DNA of 64,000 nt from Muricoccus nepalensis (GTDB lineage: Bacteria > Pseudomonadota > Alphaproteobacteria > Acetobacterales > Acetobacteraceae). Numbering within the stretch: position 1 is the first letter of the stretch; the number at the start of each line of letters is the position of its first letter. A program made the translations under genes and the position numbers. Where the stretch lies: NCBI RefSeq assembly GCF_006438825.1, contig NZ_RCZP01000003.1, positions 1 through 64,000 of the forward strand. The letters are read 5' to 3'. Below, one piece after another: positions 7,929 through 16,531 of the stretch. The notes beneath the pieces were generated by a model that was not told the DNA's origin, searched no databases, and saw only the letters and a list, made by a program, of their open reading frames with translations.

Positions 7929-9410
7929 CTAGCACACCGGCAGCCCGAGTGCCGCAAGAGCCGCCTCGAACGGGTCCGCGCGCGCGTCGATCCGCGTCCA
8001 GCCGATCGGGCCCGGCGGGCGGCGCGCAACCTCCTCCAGCACGGCGACGCCCGCGTCCGACGCGTCGCCCCGGCGGGCCGCGACGCGGGCGCGGAGGCAT
8101 TCGAGCGGCGCCTCCAGCCAGAGGCCCGCGAAGGGCACGCCCGCCTCCCGCGCTAGCGCCTCGGCGCCCGCGCGCCGCCGGGGGTCGAGGAAGGCCGCGT
8201 CCGCCAGCACCGAGTGGCCACCGCGGAGCGCGAGCGTGGCCTCCTCGAAGAGGGCGGCGTGCACGGCGTCGCTCGCGGCCTCCGTGTACGCGGCGGGCGG
8301 CAGCGGCCGCTCCGGCGGCAGCCCGGCGAGGCGCTTGCGGATCTCGTCGCTCCGCAGGTGCAGCGCGCCGGGGGCGGCGCCGAAGCGGGGCGCGAGGAGC
8401 CGGGCGAGGCGCGTCTTGCCCGTGCCCGGCAGCCCGCCGACCGCGACTAGCCGCGCCGGCGGCGGCGCCAGGTGCGCCTCCGCGTCGCCCAGGAAGGCGA
8501 GCGCCTCCTCCCCGCGGCCCTCCGTGCGCGCGAGGCAGTGCGCGCGGATCATCGCGCGCGTGGAGAGCCAGAGCGGCAGCCCCGCGACGAGCCCCGCGTC
8601 CCCGCCGACCGCCACCGCGCGCGCGAGCACGCGGCAGGCGGCGGCCCGGCCGACGCGGCGCAGGAGGTCGGCCAGGAGGAAGGCGAGGTCGTAGCCGGTG
8701 TCGATGGTCGCGAGCGCCTCGTCGAACTCGAGGGCGTCGAAGGGCGTCGGCCGTCCCCGCCACAGAAGCAGGTTCCCGAGATGGAGGTCGCCGTGGCAGC
8801 GCCGCACGCGCCCGGCCGCCGCGCGGGCGCGCAGCACCGGCGCGAGCCGCCGCAGCGCCCTCCCGGCCGCCCGGCGCCAGCGGAGCACCCGGCGGGGGTC
8901 GAGGCCGGAGGCGCGGGCGGCGTGGGCGTTGCTCCGCAGCACGGCGTCGAAGGCGCGGACGGGATCGCCGGCCTCGGCGGGCGCGTAGGTCTCGCGGAGT
9001 GCCACGGCGGCGTCGCCGAGCGCGTCCTGCAACGCTTCGTCCAGCCCGCCGCGCGCCGCCACCGCGTCCAGGAAATCCCCGGGCGGCACGGGCGCCATCT
9101 CGACCGCCCACTCGACGGCCTCCGGGCTGTCCGCTGCGACCAGCCGGTCCGCGCTCGCGGGAATGCCGTGGACGGCGCGGTAGAGGCCGGGCGCGGCAGG
9201 GGCGTTCAGCGCCATCTCGCGCTCGGCGAAGCGCCGCCGGGCCGCGGGGGTCGAGAAGTCGAGGAAGCCGAGGCTGACCGCCTTCCTCAGCTTCAGCACG
9301 CGCTCGCGCCCGACGAAGACGGCGGAGATGTGGGTCTCGACCGGCCGCCCCGCGCCCGTCAGCCGCGCCAGCAGGGCGGCGGCGGGCGCCTGCGCGGCCG
9401 GGATGGTCAC
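7929..9410 (-). CDS. Bifunctional aminoglycoside-phosphotransferase-like / P-loop kinase fusion
   Basis: 493 residues from GTG 9410. The N-terminal half is an APH/choline-kinase-like fold with the catalytic loop HGDLHLGN (206-213) and the metal-binding Asp in FDALEFD (224-230). The C-terminal third is a small P-loop kinase domain with Walker A GLPGTGKT (near 326-333), like gluconate or zeta-toxin-type kinases. This two-domain layout is a known but functionally unassigned bacterial family (COG2187/COG0645). It is not evidence of antibiotic resistance, because the family substrate is unknown. GTG 9410 lies 25 bases after the pdxH stop; no clear ribosome-binding site is visible, and the frame is open to 9491. 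Confidence 0.82.
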   Translation of the reverse strand: MTIPAAQAPAAALLARLTGAGRPVETHISAVFVGRERVLKLRKAVSLGFLDFSTPAARRRFAEREMALNAPAAPGLYRAVHGIPASADRLVAADSPEAVEWAVEMAPVPPGDFLDAVAARGGLDEALQDALGDAAVALRETYAPAEAGDPVRAFDAVLRSNAHAARASGLDPRRVLRWRRAAGRALRRLAPVLRARAAAGRVRRCHGDLHLGNLLLWRGRPTPFDALEFDEALATIDTGYDLAFLLADLLRRVGRAAACRVLARAVAVGGDAGLVAGLPLWLSTRAMIRAHCLARTEGRGEEALAFLGDAEAHLAPPPARLVAVGGLPGTGKTRLARLLAPRFGAAPGALHLRSDEIRKRLAGLPPERPLPPAAYTEAASDAVHAALFEEATLALRGGHSVLADAAFLDPRRRAGAEALAREAGVPFAGLWLEAPLECLRARVAARRGDASDAGVAVLEEVARRPPGPIGWTRIDARADPFEAALAALGLPVC

Positions 9411-9435
9411 GGAGGGGTCGCCGCGCGGCGCGGCG

Positions 9436-10074
9436 TCAGGGATAGAGGCGGCCGGTGCGCCACGCGCCGCCCGTCGCCTCCGCGCGCTCAAAGACGAGGC
9501 GGTCGTGCATGCGGAAGGGCATGTCCTGCCAGAACTCGACCCGTGCGGGCAGCAGGCGGAAGCCGCCCCAGTGCGGCGGGCGCGGCACGGTCTCGCCGGG
9601 GTTGCGGGCCTCGACCTCGGCCACGCGCGCCGCGTACTCGGCGCGGGAGGCGAGCGGGCGGGACTGCTCGGAGGCCGCCGCCGCGATCCTCGACCCGCGC
9701 GAGCGGGAGGCGAAGTAGGCGTCCGACTCCGCGGCCGTCACGCGCTCCACGGTGCCCTCCACCCGCACCTGGCGGCGGAGCGACTTCCAGTGGAAGCAGA
9801 GCGCCGCGCGCGGGTTGGACAGGAGCTCGCCGCCCTTGCGGCTCTCCTCGTTGGTGTAGAAGACGAAGCCGCGCTCGTCCCGGCCCTTGAGCAGCACCAT
9901 GCGCGCCGAGGGCCAGCCGTCGGCGGTCGAGGTGGCGAGGCAGACGGCGTTGGGGTCGTTGGGCTCCCCCGCCACGGCCTCGGCCATCCAGGCCTCGAAC
10001 AGCGCGTAGGGCTCGGCCGCTTCCGGGATGGGCGCCCGCCCGGCATCGGCGGGGAGCTCGGTGGTCAGGCTCAT
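9436..10074 (-). CDS. pdxH: Pyridoxamine 5'-phosphate oxidase
   Basis: 212 residues. FMN-dependent enzyme converting pyridoxine or pyridoxamine 5'-phosphate to pyridoxal 5'-phosphate, the last step of vitamin B6 synthesis and salvage. Diagnostic stretches are [33 protein letters not shown] (FMN/PLP contacts), [14 protein letters not shown] and the C-terminal [11 protein letters not shown] with FWQ and RMHDR. ATG 10074 gives the normal family length. It is divergent from fabI, with 98 bases between, and is followed closely by the kinase fusion gene. Confidence 0.96.
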   Translation of the reverse strand: MSLTTELPADAGRAPIPEAAEPYALFEAWMAEAVAGEPNDPNAVCLATSTADGWPSARMVLLKGRDERGFVFYTNEESRKGGELLSNPRAALCFHWKSLRRQVRVEGTVERVTAAESDAYFASRSRGSRIAAAASEQSRPLASRAEYAARVAEVEARNPGETVPRPPHWGGFRLLPARVEFWQDMPFRMHDRLVFERAEATGGAWRTGRLYP

Positions 10075-10172
10075 GCGTTCGGCCCCTTGTTCCGTCACCA
10101 GCGGTGTGCCACCCCTCCCCGCCGGTCGCAACAGAGCCGGCCCCGGTCGGGGCCCCCGGTAGAGGACGCGCC

Positions 10173-11021
10173 ATGAAGGATGCCCAGACGGTGGCCGAGC
10201 CCGCCACGCTGCCCGCCCAGGGCACGCTCATGCAGGGGCGCCGCGGCATCGTCATGGGCGTGGCCAACGACCGCTCCATCGCCTGGGCTATCGCCCAGGC
10301 CGTCGCGGCGCAGGGGGGCGAGGTCGCCTTCACCTACCAGGGGGAGGCGCTGGAGAAGCGGGTGCGCCCGCTGGCCGCGAGCATCGGCTTGGACCTGCTC
10401 GTCCCCTGCGACGTCTCGGACGAGGGCGCGATCGACGCCGCCTTCGCCACGGTCGCCGAGCGCTGGGACGGCATCGACTTCCTCGTCCACGCCATCGGCT
10501 TCGCGGACAAGCAGTACCTGCGCGGCCGCTACCTCGACACGCCGAAGGAGGCCTTCCTCCAGGCGCTGGACATCTCCTGCTACTCCTTCGTCTCCGTCGC
10601 GCGCCGCGCGGCCGCGATGATGAAGCCGGGCGGCTCGCTCCTCACGCTGTCCTATCTCGGGGCGGAGCGCTGGACGCCGCACTACAACGTCATGGGCGTG
10701 GCCAAGGCCGCGCTGGAAGCGAGCGTCCGCTACATGGCCGCCGACCTCGGCGACGCCGGCATCCGCGTCAACGCCGTCTCGGCGGGCCCGATCAAGACGC
10801 TGGCGGCGAGCGGCATCGGCGACTTCCGCTACATCCTGAAGTGGAACCAGCTCAACGCGCCCATGCGCCGCAACGTCGCGCTGGAGGAGGTCGGCGGCGC
10901 CGGGCTCTACCTGCTGTCGGCCCTCTCGGGCGGCGTGACCGGGGAGGTGCACCACGTCGACTGCGGCTACCACATCGTCGGCATGAAGCACCCGGACGCG
11001 CCGGACATCGCGACCGTCTGA
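10173..11021 (+). CDS. fabI: Enoyl-[acyl-carrier-protein] reductase (NADH) FabI
   Basis: 282-residue short-chain dehydrogenase-type enzyme reducing trans-2-enoyl-ACP in the last step of fatty-acid elongation. The cofactor loop is [17 protein letters not shown]. Catalytic Tyr161 (LSYLGAER), Tyr171 and Lys178 (YNVMGVAK) show the FabI spacing Y-x9-Y-x6-K, which separates it from FabG. An N-terminal extension of about 20 residues precedes the usual FabI start. ATG 10173 has an AGAGGA ribosome-binding site upstream. A GC-rich hairpin-capable sequence (GGCCCC/GGGGCC) lies at 10139-10154 in the leader. aroC follows after 10 bases, so co-transcription is likely. Confidence 0.96.
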   Translation: MKDAQTVAEPATLPAQGTLMQGRRGIVMGVANDRSIAWAIAQAVAAQGGEVAFTYQGEALEKRVRPLAASIGLDLLVPCDVSDEGAIDAAFATVAERWDGIDFLVHAIGFADKQYLRGRYLDTPKEAFLQALDISCYSFVSVARRAAAMMKPGGSLLTLSYLGAERWTPHYNVMGVAKAALEASVRYMAADLGDAGIRVNAVSAGPIKTLAASGIGDFRYILKWNQLNAPMRRNVALEEVGGAGLYLLSALSGGVTGEVHHVDCGYHIVGMKHPDAPDIATV

Positions 11022-11031
11022 CGCCCGCGCC

Positions 11032-12138
11032 GTGTCCCACAACTCCTTCGGCCACCTCTTCCGCGTCACCACCTGGGGCGAGAGCCACGGGCCGGCCATC
11101 GGGGGGGTGGTGGACGGCTGCCCGCCGGGCCTCTCCCTCACCGAGGCCGACATCCAGCCCTGGCTGGACCTGCGCCGCCCCGGAAGCTCGAAGTTCGTCA
11201 CCCAGCGGCAGGAGCCCGACGCGGTGCGCATCCTGTCCGGCACCTTCGAGGGGCTGACCACGGGCACGCCGATCGCGTTGCTGATCGAGAACCAGGACCA
11301 GCGCTCCCGCGACTACGGCGAGATCGCCGACAGCTTCCGGCCCGGCCACGCGGACCTCGCCTACCACCTGAAATACGGCGTGCGCGACTACCGCGGCGGC
11401 GGGCGCTCCTCCGCGCGGGAGACGGCGATGCGGGTCGCGGCCGGCGCCGTCGCGCGCAAAGTGCTCGGCCCGGGCGTCACCGTGCGGGGCGCCCTCGTGG
11501 CCATGGGCGGCGACCCGGTGGACCGCGCGGCCTGGGACTGGGGCGCGGTCGGCGAGAACAGCTTCTTCTGCCCTGACCCCGCCGCGGCGACGCGCTGGGA
11601 GGAACGGCTGCTCGCGCTGCGCAAGTCGGGCTCGAGCGTGGGCGCCGTGGTGGAGGTGGTGGCGGAGGGCCTTCCGCCCGGCCTCGGCGCCCCCCTCTAC
11701 GGCAAGCTCGACGCGGAGATCGCGGCCGCCCTCATGTCGATCAACGCCGTGAAGGGCGTCGAGATCGGCGAGGGCTTCGCCGCCGCGGCCCTCACGGGCG
11801 ACCGCAACGCCGACGAGATGCGCATGGCCCCCGACGGCACCGTGGAGTTCCTCGACAACCACGCGGGCGGGGTGCTCGGCGGCATCTCCACGGGCCAGCC
11901 GGTCGTCGCCCGTTTCGCTGTGAAACCGACCTCCTCCATCCTCGTTCCTCGCAGGACGGTCGACCGCCACGGGCAGGACCGGGAGCTCGTCACCAAGGGC
12001 CGCCACGACCCCTGCGTCGGCATCCGAGCGGTGCCGGTGGGCGAGGCAATGGTGGCCTGCGTCCTGGCCGACGCCCTTCTTCGGCACCGCGCCCAGGTGC
12101 CGGACGCCCCCCTCACCACGCGCCTCCCGAGAAACTGA
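11032..12138 (+). CDS. aroC: Chorismate synthase
   Basis: 368 residues, GTG start at 11032. Converts 5-enolpyruvylshikimate-3-phosphate to chorismate with reduced FMN, closing the shikimate pathway. Clear signatures are [13 protein letters not shown] at the N-terminus, [38 protein letters not shown] and [14 protein letters not shown]. The C-terminal RTVDRHG is also conserved. Cytoplasmic homotetramer in the family. It lies 10 bases behind fabI, with no room for a separate promoter, so the two are probably one transcript. Confidence 0.97.
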   Translation: MSHNSFGHLFRVTTWGESHGPAIGGVVDGCPPGLSLTEADIQPWLDLRRPGSSKFVTQRQEPDAVRILSGTFEGLTTGTPIALLIENQDQRSRDYGEIADSFRPGHADLAYHLKYGVRDYRGGGRSSARETAMRVAAGAVARKVLGPGVTVRGALVAMGGDPVDRAAWDWGAVGENSFFCPDPAAATRWEERLLALRKSGSSVGAVVEVVAEGLPPGLGAPLYGKLDAEIAAALMSINAVKGVEIGEGFAAAALTGDRNADEMRMAPDGTVEFLDNHAGGVLGGISTGQPVVARFAVKPTSSILVPRRTVDRHGQDRELVTKGRHDPCVGIRAVPVGEAMVACVLADALLRHRAQVPDAPLTTRLPRN

Positions 12139-12204
12139 ACAGGCGCGCCTTTAACCAACCGCGGCACTCGGGTATTCCATCCCCAAAAGCGGGGTTGCCG
12201 TCCC

Positions 12205-13419
12205 ATGCCGAATGCCGAGCAGAACGCCCACCGGAACGCCGAGAAGCCCGCCGACCCGCGGGTCCTCGCCGGCTTCATCGGCCTGGCCGGCGCCAAACGC
12301 TGGGAAACGCGCCTGGCGGAGATTAGCCGCCGCGCCGCCTCTCCCTCGCTGGCCGGGCGCGCGCTGCAGGAGCGCCACGCGCTCGAGCTGATGCTCCAGC
12401 GCCTCTCCTCCCCGGAGGCCATGGCCGGGGCGACGCCGGCCGAGCGCCAGCTCCTCTCCTACGCGCGGGAGGCCGTCCGCCTTGCCGAGGCCCTGCCCGC
12501 CGAGCCGCGGAAGCGCCTGCGGACCCTCGTCATGGAGGGGCTGACGGGCGAGGCGAACCTTATCCCTCTCTTCCACATTCTCCGCGTTGCGGCCCTTCAC
12601 CGGGCTCGTGGCTTCGAGGTCCGCTTCACGGGCCTCGCGGACGGCACGCCGCACGATCTGCTGGTCACGCGCGGCGCGGCCGAGGTGGAGGTCGCCTGCG
12701 AGACGATCTCGGCCGAGGAGGGCCGCCCGGTGCTCCGCGGGGACTGGTGCGCCTTCGTGGACGGCATCAACCCGGACCTGCAGACCTGGCTGGCCGCCCA
12801 TCCCGGCAAGTACGTCCTCAAGATGACCCTGCCGGACGGCCTCAAGCGCGACGCGCTCGACGTCCACGCCCTGCAGCGCCGCATCATGGAGATGCTGCGC
12901 GACCGCCGCCGGCAGGACTCCGCGGCCGACGCGATGCTCAAGCTCGACCCGCTGATCCTGGCGGGCGCCCAGGCCGCCGTGCCCGCCTCCGCGCTGCGCG
13001 CGCTCTTCGGGCCGGAGGCGCATCTCGCCGTGGCGCAGGGCGGCGGCAACATCATCGTGCTCGCGGCCCGGGCCGGGCAGGCGAGCGACGTCGCGAAGGC
13101 CGTCTGCCGCCGCATGACCGCCGCCTCGACCCGGCTGAGCGGCGACCGGCCGGGGATCATGGCGGTCTTCCTCGACGACATGGGCCGGCAGGAGTGGCGG
13201 GGCCTGCGCGACCGGATGGAGCTCGAGGGCGCCGTCCGCCGCTTCCTGACCACGCCGGAGGCGAAGCGGATCTCGACCGTCTCCTGCGCCTCCCGCATGG
13301 AGATGTTCCTCATGGCGCCGCCGGACGCGGTGCCCGAGGGCGAGCTGCGCTTCCGCAACCCGGCCCAGCCGATGCCGCGCGACCCGGCCCTCCTCGCCGC
13401 CCTCGCCTCCACGGGCTGA
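12205..13419 (+). CDS. Unassigned conserved-looking protein with a PD-(D/E)XK-like core
   Basis: 404 residues, no signal peptide or membrane helix. I do not recognise a named family. Residues 20-130 are helical and charged. Residues 136-170 (RGFEVRFTGLADGTPHDLLV followed by AAEVEVACE) resemble the strand-turn-strand of PD-(D/E)XK nuclease folds: Asp151, eight residues, then E-V-E at 160-162, with the usual lysine replaced. Two further strand-rich regions, near 275-300 and 315-335 (GIMAVFLDDM), follow. ATG 12205 is the first start after a short gap behind aroC. The nuclease-like reading is inference; the protein could be catalytically dead or unrelated. Confidence 0.6.
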   Translation: MPNAEQNAHRNAEKPADPRVLAGFIGLAGAKRWETRLAEISRRAASPSLAGRALQERHALELMLQRLSSPEAMAGATPAERQLLSYAREAVRLAEALPAEPRKRLRTLVMEGLTGEANLIPLFHILRVAALHRARGFEVRFTGLADGTPHDLLVTRGAAEVEVACETISAEEGRPVLRGDWCAFVDGINPDLQTWLAAHPGKYVLKMTLPDGLKRDALDVHALQRRIMEMLRDRRRQDSAADAMLKLDPLILAGAQAAVPASALRALFGPEAHLAVAQGGGNIIVLAARAGQASDVAKAVCRRMTAASTRLSGDRPGIMAVFLDDMGRQEWRGLRDRMELEGAVRRFLTTPEAKRISTVSCASRMEMFLMAPPDAVPEGELRFRNPAQPMPRDPALLAALASTG

Positions 13420-13510
13420 ACGCTCCTCGTTCTGTTACCTTCCGAAACCTCGCGTGAACGGGGACGTTCTCCATCTACTTGCCTGCGCCAGAACAAGAAG
13501 GTGGCTTCCC

Positions 13511-13657
13511 ATGACTGAGATGGAGATGGAGAGGGCTCAGGCGGAGCTCGACCGCCTGCTCAACGACCCCGACGTGCGGATGGACCCGGAGAGGGTCTGG
13601 ACCCTGGCGGACCACCTCTCCCGCGCCGCCGCCCGCACCGCCCCGGCGACGCGCTAG
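13511..13657 (+). CDS. 48-residue protein resembling the release-factor PCRF helix
   Basis: Small reading frame, ATG 13511, preceded by AAGAAGGTGG. The protein (MTEMEMERAQAELDRLLNDP then DVRMDPERVWTLADHLSRAA) matches in style the N-terminal segment of peptide chain release factor 1, where 'L.DPEV..DPE+...L....' recurs. It lacks the GGQ domain, stop-codon recognition and any frame that would continue as prfA. It may be a stand-alone helical microprotein. The composition is normal for the window. Coding status rests on codon use, the ribosome-binding site and this resemblance. Confidence 0.55.
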   Translation: MTEMEMERAQAELDRLLNDPDVRMDPERVWTLADHLSRAAARTAPATR

Positions 13658-13677
13658 CCGAACCGGCGCCCGGCCCT

Positions 13678-14430
13678 TCAGAGGCGCCGGGCGCCGATCA
13701 GGAACTCCTTGTTGCCTTCCGGCCCCGTGATGGGGCTCTCCGCGATCCCCAGCACCGACCAGCCCGGAAGCGCCGACCACCAAGCCTTCACGCGCGCGCA
13801 GACCGCCCGGTGCACGTTCGGGTCGCGCACCACACCCCCCTTCCCCACCATCCCCGGCCCCGCCTCGAACTGCGGCTTGATGAGCGCGACGGCGAAGGCG
13901 CCGGGCGCGGCGAGGGAGAGCGCCGCGGGCAGCACCGTCGCCAGCCCGATGAAGGAGGCGTCGCAGACCACGGCGCCGACCGGGTCCGGGATCTGCGCGG
14001 CCTCGAGGTAGCGGGCGTTCACGCGCTCCATCACCACCACGCGCGGGTCGTTCCGCAGGCTCCAGGCCAGCTGCCCGTGGCCGACATCCACGGCGTAGAC
14101 CTTGGCCGCCCCGTGGTGCAGCAGGACATGGGTGAAGCCGCCGGTCGAGGCGCCGACGTCCACGCAGACCCGCCCGGCGGGGTCCAGCCCGAAGGCCTCC
14201 AGCCCGTGCGCCAGCTTCAGCCCGCCCCGGCTGACCCAGGGATGGTCCTGCCCGCGCACCTCCAGCGCCTCGTCCGCGCGCAGCTCCTGGCCGGACTTCT
14301 CGATCCGCCGCTCGCCGCTGAAGACCTTGCCGGCCAGGATGAGCGCCTGGGCGCGCGTGCGGCTCTCCGCCAGCCCGCGCTCCACCAGGGCGGCGTCGGC
14401 GCGCTGCTTGGCCGGCTTGGGCTGGGGCAA
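13678..14430 (-). CDS. tlyA: TlyA family rRNA 2'-O-methyltransferase (S4 domain)
   Basis: 250 residues from TTG 14430, which has a good ribosome-binding site (GGGAGAGA). An N-terminal S4 RNA-binding domain (residues 8-60, RADAALVERGLAESRTRAQ) is followed by an FtsJ-like Rossmann methyltransferase with DVGASTGGFT as the S-adenosylmethionine loop and CDASFIGL. TlyA proteins methylate 16S and 23S rRNA ribose; they are often annotated as hemolysins, which is misleading. The open frame extends to 14646 but would run over the upstream Bug gene region. An extended -10-like TGCTAGGAT lies 27 bases upstream of the start. Confidence 0.9.
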   Translation of the reverse strand: MPQPKPAKQRADAALVERGLAESRTRAQALILAGKVFSGERRIEKSGQELRADEALEVRGQDHPWVSRGGLKLAHGLEAFGLDPAGRVCVDVGASTGGFTHVLLHHGAAKVYAVDVGHGQLAWSLRNDPRVVVMERVNARYLEAAQIPDPVGAVVCDASFIGLATVLPAALSLAAPGAFAVALIKPQFEAGPGMVGKGGVVRDPNVHRAVCARVKAWWSALPGWSVLGIAESPITGPEGNKEFLIGARRL

Positions 14431-14456
14431 GGCGTCTCTCCCGTTCTGCGGACGCC

Positions 14457-14465
14457 ATCCTAGCA
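14457..14465 (-). promoter_or_regulatory. Extended -10-like element of tlyA
   Basis: On the minus strand the sequence reads TGCTAGGAT, a TGn extended -10 with TAGGAT. The predicted start near 14450 leaves a 20-base leader holding the GGGAGAGA ribosome-binding site. No convincing -35 is visible. The identical nine bases precede dinB. Confidence 0.35.
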
Positions 14466-14542
14466 GCCCTCGCGAGCCTTGCCGCGGGGGGCGCGGTGCG
14501 GGAGACAGGGGATCGGGAAACGCCGGCAGGGGGAGGAAGACC

Positions 14543-15517
14543 ATGACCACGCGCCGCGGCATTGCCGGGGCCCTGCTCTCGGCCGGCCTGGCCCGCCCGG
14601 CCCTCGCGCAGCCCGCCTGGCCCGCGGGGCGCCCGGTCGAGGTCATCGTGCCCTACCCGCCCTCCGGCGGCATCGACCTCATGGCGCGGCTCCTCACGCG
14701 CCACCTCCCGGGCGCGCTGGCCGGGGTGACCTTCGTCGTCACCAACCGCGTCGGCGCCGGCGGGCAGATCGGCAACGAGGCGATCTTCGCCGCGCGGCCG
14801 GACGGCTACACCCTCGGCGCCGTCGCGACCCTCGGCTTCATCACGAAGGCGCTGGAGCGCCCGATGCGCTGGCGGACGGAGGACTACACCTACCTCGCCA
14901 ACGCGGTGGACGACCCCGGCGCGCTCTGGGTCCGCGCGGACTCGCCCCTCCGCGACGCCGCCGACCTGCGCGCGGCGGCCCTGCGGCGGGCGGAGGCCGT
15001 CTCCGTCGGCACCGCCGCCGGGACCTCCTCCGACGACCACCTCCTGCTGCTGGCCTTCGAGGCGGCGACGGGCGCGAAGGCGCTGCACGTCCCCTACAAC
15101 GGCACGGCGATCGCGATCCGCGACCTCCTGGGCGGGCAGCTCGACGTCGCCTCCTACAACCTCGGCGAGGGTCTTGCCCTCCTCCGCGAGGGCCGCACCC
15201 GCTGCCTCGGCCAGGCCGCGCCCGCGCGCTGGGCGGCGATGGCGGAGGTGCCGACCTTCCGCGAGCAGGGGATGGATGTGCTGGGCGGCTCGGCCCGCGG
15301 CTTCGTCGGCCCGCCGGGGCTCCCGCCGGAGATCGCGGCGCAGCTTATCGCCGCCTTCCGCACGGTGCTGGCGGAGCCGGGCTTCCTGGCCGAGGCGGAG
15401 CGCCTGAACCTGCCGCTGCGCCCCCTCTTCGGGGAGGAGTACAAGGCCGCCGTGATGGCCGAGGCCGCGTCGGCCCGGGCGCTCTACGAGCGCTCGCCCT
15501 GGTCCACCCAGCCCTGA
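14543..15517 (+). CDS. Tripartite tricarboxylate transporter (Bug) substrate-binding protein
   Basis: 324 residues. Periplasmic receptor of the Bug/TctC family, which binds carboxylates. The signal peptide MTTRRGIAGALLSAGLARPA ends near ALAQP and carries an arginine pair. Mature start WPAGRPVEVIVPYPPSGGID matches the family's first strand and ligand loop; VGAGGQIGNEAIFAARPDGYT is the second conserved block, and LHVPYNGTAIAIRDLLGGQLD the third. No TctA or TctB membrane partner is nearby, so it is an orphan receptor. A GGGGGAGGAAGA ribosome-binding site precedes ATG 14543. A 2-hydroxyacid dehydrogenase follows after 17 bases, suggesting a shared hydroxy- or keto-acid substrate (inference). Confidence 0.9.
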   Translation: MTTRRGIAGALLSAGLARPALAQPAWPAGRPVEVIVPYPPSGGIDLMARLLTRHLPGALAGVTFVVTNRVGAGGQIGNEAIFAARPDGYTLGAVATLGFITKALERPMRWRTEDYTYLANAVDDPGALWVRADSPLRDAADLRAAALRRAEAVSVGTAAGTSSDDHLLLLAFEAATGAKALHVPYNGTAIAIRDLLGGQLDVASYNLGEGLALLREGRTRCLGQAAPARWAAMAEVPTFREQGMDVLGGSARGFVGPPGLPPEIAAQLIAAFRTVLAEPGFLAEAERLNLPLRPLFGEEYKAAVMAEAASARALYERSPWSTQP

Positions 15518-15534
15518 CCGAGAGAGGGTCCCGC

Positions 15535-16524
15535 ATGCCCCGCGTCGTCGTCGTCGATCCCATCCACCCCGATGGCATCCGCCGCCTGCGCGAGGCGCCG
15601 GGCGTCGTGCTGGACTACCCCGGCGAATGGCCGGGCGGGACGGACCTCGCGGCGCGGCTGCGCGAGGCGGAGGCGGCGATCGTCCGCGGCACGGTGGTGG
15701 ACGCGGCCTTCCTCGCCATGGCCCCCCGGCTGCGCATGGTCTGCCGCCACGGCGTCGGCTACGACCTCGTCGACGTGCCCGCGATGACCGCGCGCGGCGT
15801 CGCCGTGATGATCACGCCCGAGGCCAACGCGGCCTCCGTCGCCGAGCACGCGCTCATGCTGATGCTCGCCGTTGCGCGCCGCGTGCTGCCGGTGGACGCG
15901 GGCGTTCGGCAGGGCCACTGGCGGGTGGCGGGGCAGTCGGCGACCTTCGAGCTCGGCGGGCGCCGCGTGCTCGTGCTCGGCTTCGGCCGCATCGGCACCC
16001 GGGTCGCGCGGCTCTGCGCCGCCTTCGGCATGCGAGTCATGGTGCACGACCCCTTCATGCCCGCCGGCACGATCCGCGGTGCCGGCTACGAGGCGGTGAA
16101 GGACCGCGACGCCGGGCTGGCCACGGCCGACATCGTGACGCTCCACCTTCCGGCCGGGGAGGCCACGCGCGGCATGGTCGACGCCGCCTTCCTCGCCGCG
16201 ATGAAGCGCGGCGCCGTCCTCATCAACACCGCGCGCGGCACGCTGGTGGACGAGGCGGCGCTGGAGGCGGCGCTGCGCTCGGGACACCTCTCGGCCGCGG
16301 GGCTCGACGTGCTGCGCGTGGAGCCGATGCGCGAGCCGGTGCCGCTGCTCCGGCTCGAGAACGTCGTCGTCACGCCGCACGTCGCGGCGAGCACCGCCGA
16401 GGGCCTGCAGCGGATGGCCTGGGACGCGGCCGGGAACGTGCTCGACTTCCTGGCCGGGCACCCCGACCCCGACGCGGTGGTCAACCGCGAGGTGCTGGCG
16501 GCGGCCCACCGGCCGCCGCCGTGA
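15535..16524 (+). CDS. D-isomer-specific 2-hydroxyacid dehydrogenase
   Basis: 329 residues, 3-phosphoglycerate-dehydrogenase-like fold without ACT domain. The NAD loop is VLGFGRIGTRVARLC (G-x-G-x2-G), preceded by the substrate-domain stretch CRHGVGYDLVDVPAM. Catalytic Arg lies in NTARGTLVDE, the Glu in LDVLRVEP, and His in VVTPHVAAST. It reversibly reduces a 2-keto acid to the D-hydroxy acid; the substrate cannot be fixed. The ATG at 15535 is 17 bases behind the Bug receptor with an AGAGAGGG site, so they look like one transcript. It converges on dxs with 7 bases between stops. Confidence 0.9.
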   Translation: MPRVVVVDPIHPDGIRRLREAPGVVLDYPGEWPGGTDLAARLREAEAAIVRGTVVDAAFLAMAPRLRMVCRHGVGYDLVDVPAMTARGVAVMITPEANAASVAEHALMLMLAVARRVLPVDAGVRQGHWRVAGQSATFELGGRRVLVLGFGRIGTRVARLCAAFGMRVMVHDPFMPAGTIRGAGYEAVKDRDAGLATADIVTLHLPAGEATRGMVDAAFLAAMKRGAVLINTARGTLVDEAALEAALRSGHLSAAGLDVLRVEPMREPVPLLRLENVVVTPHVAASTAEGLQRMAWDAAGNVLDFLAGHPDPDAVVNREVLAAAHRPPP

Positions 16525-16531
16525 TGCCCCT

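Noticed and set aside
7929-9410. Aminoglycoside resistance gene
   Set aside because: Only the kinase fold is shared; fused P-loop domain and chromosomal setting match a family of unknown substrate.
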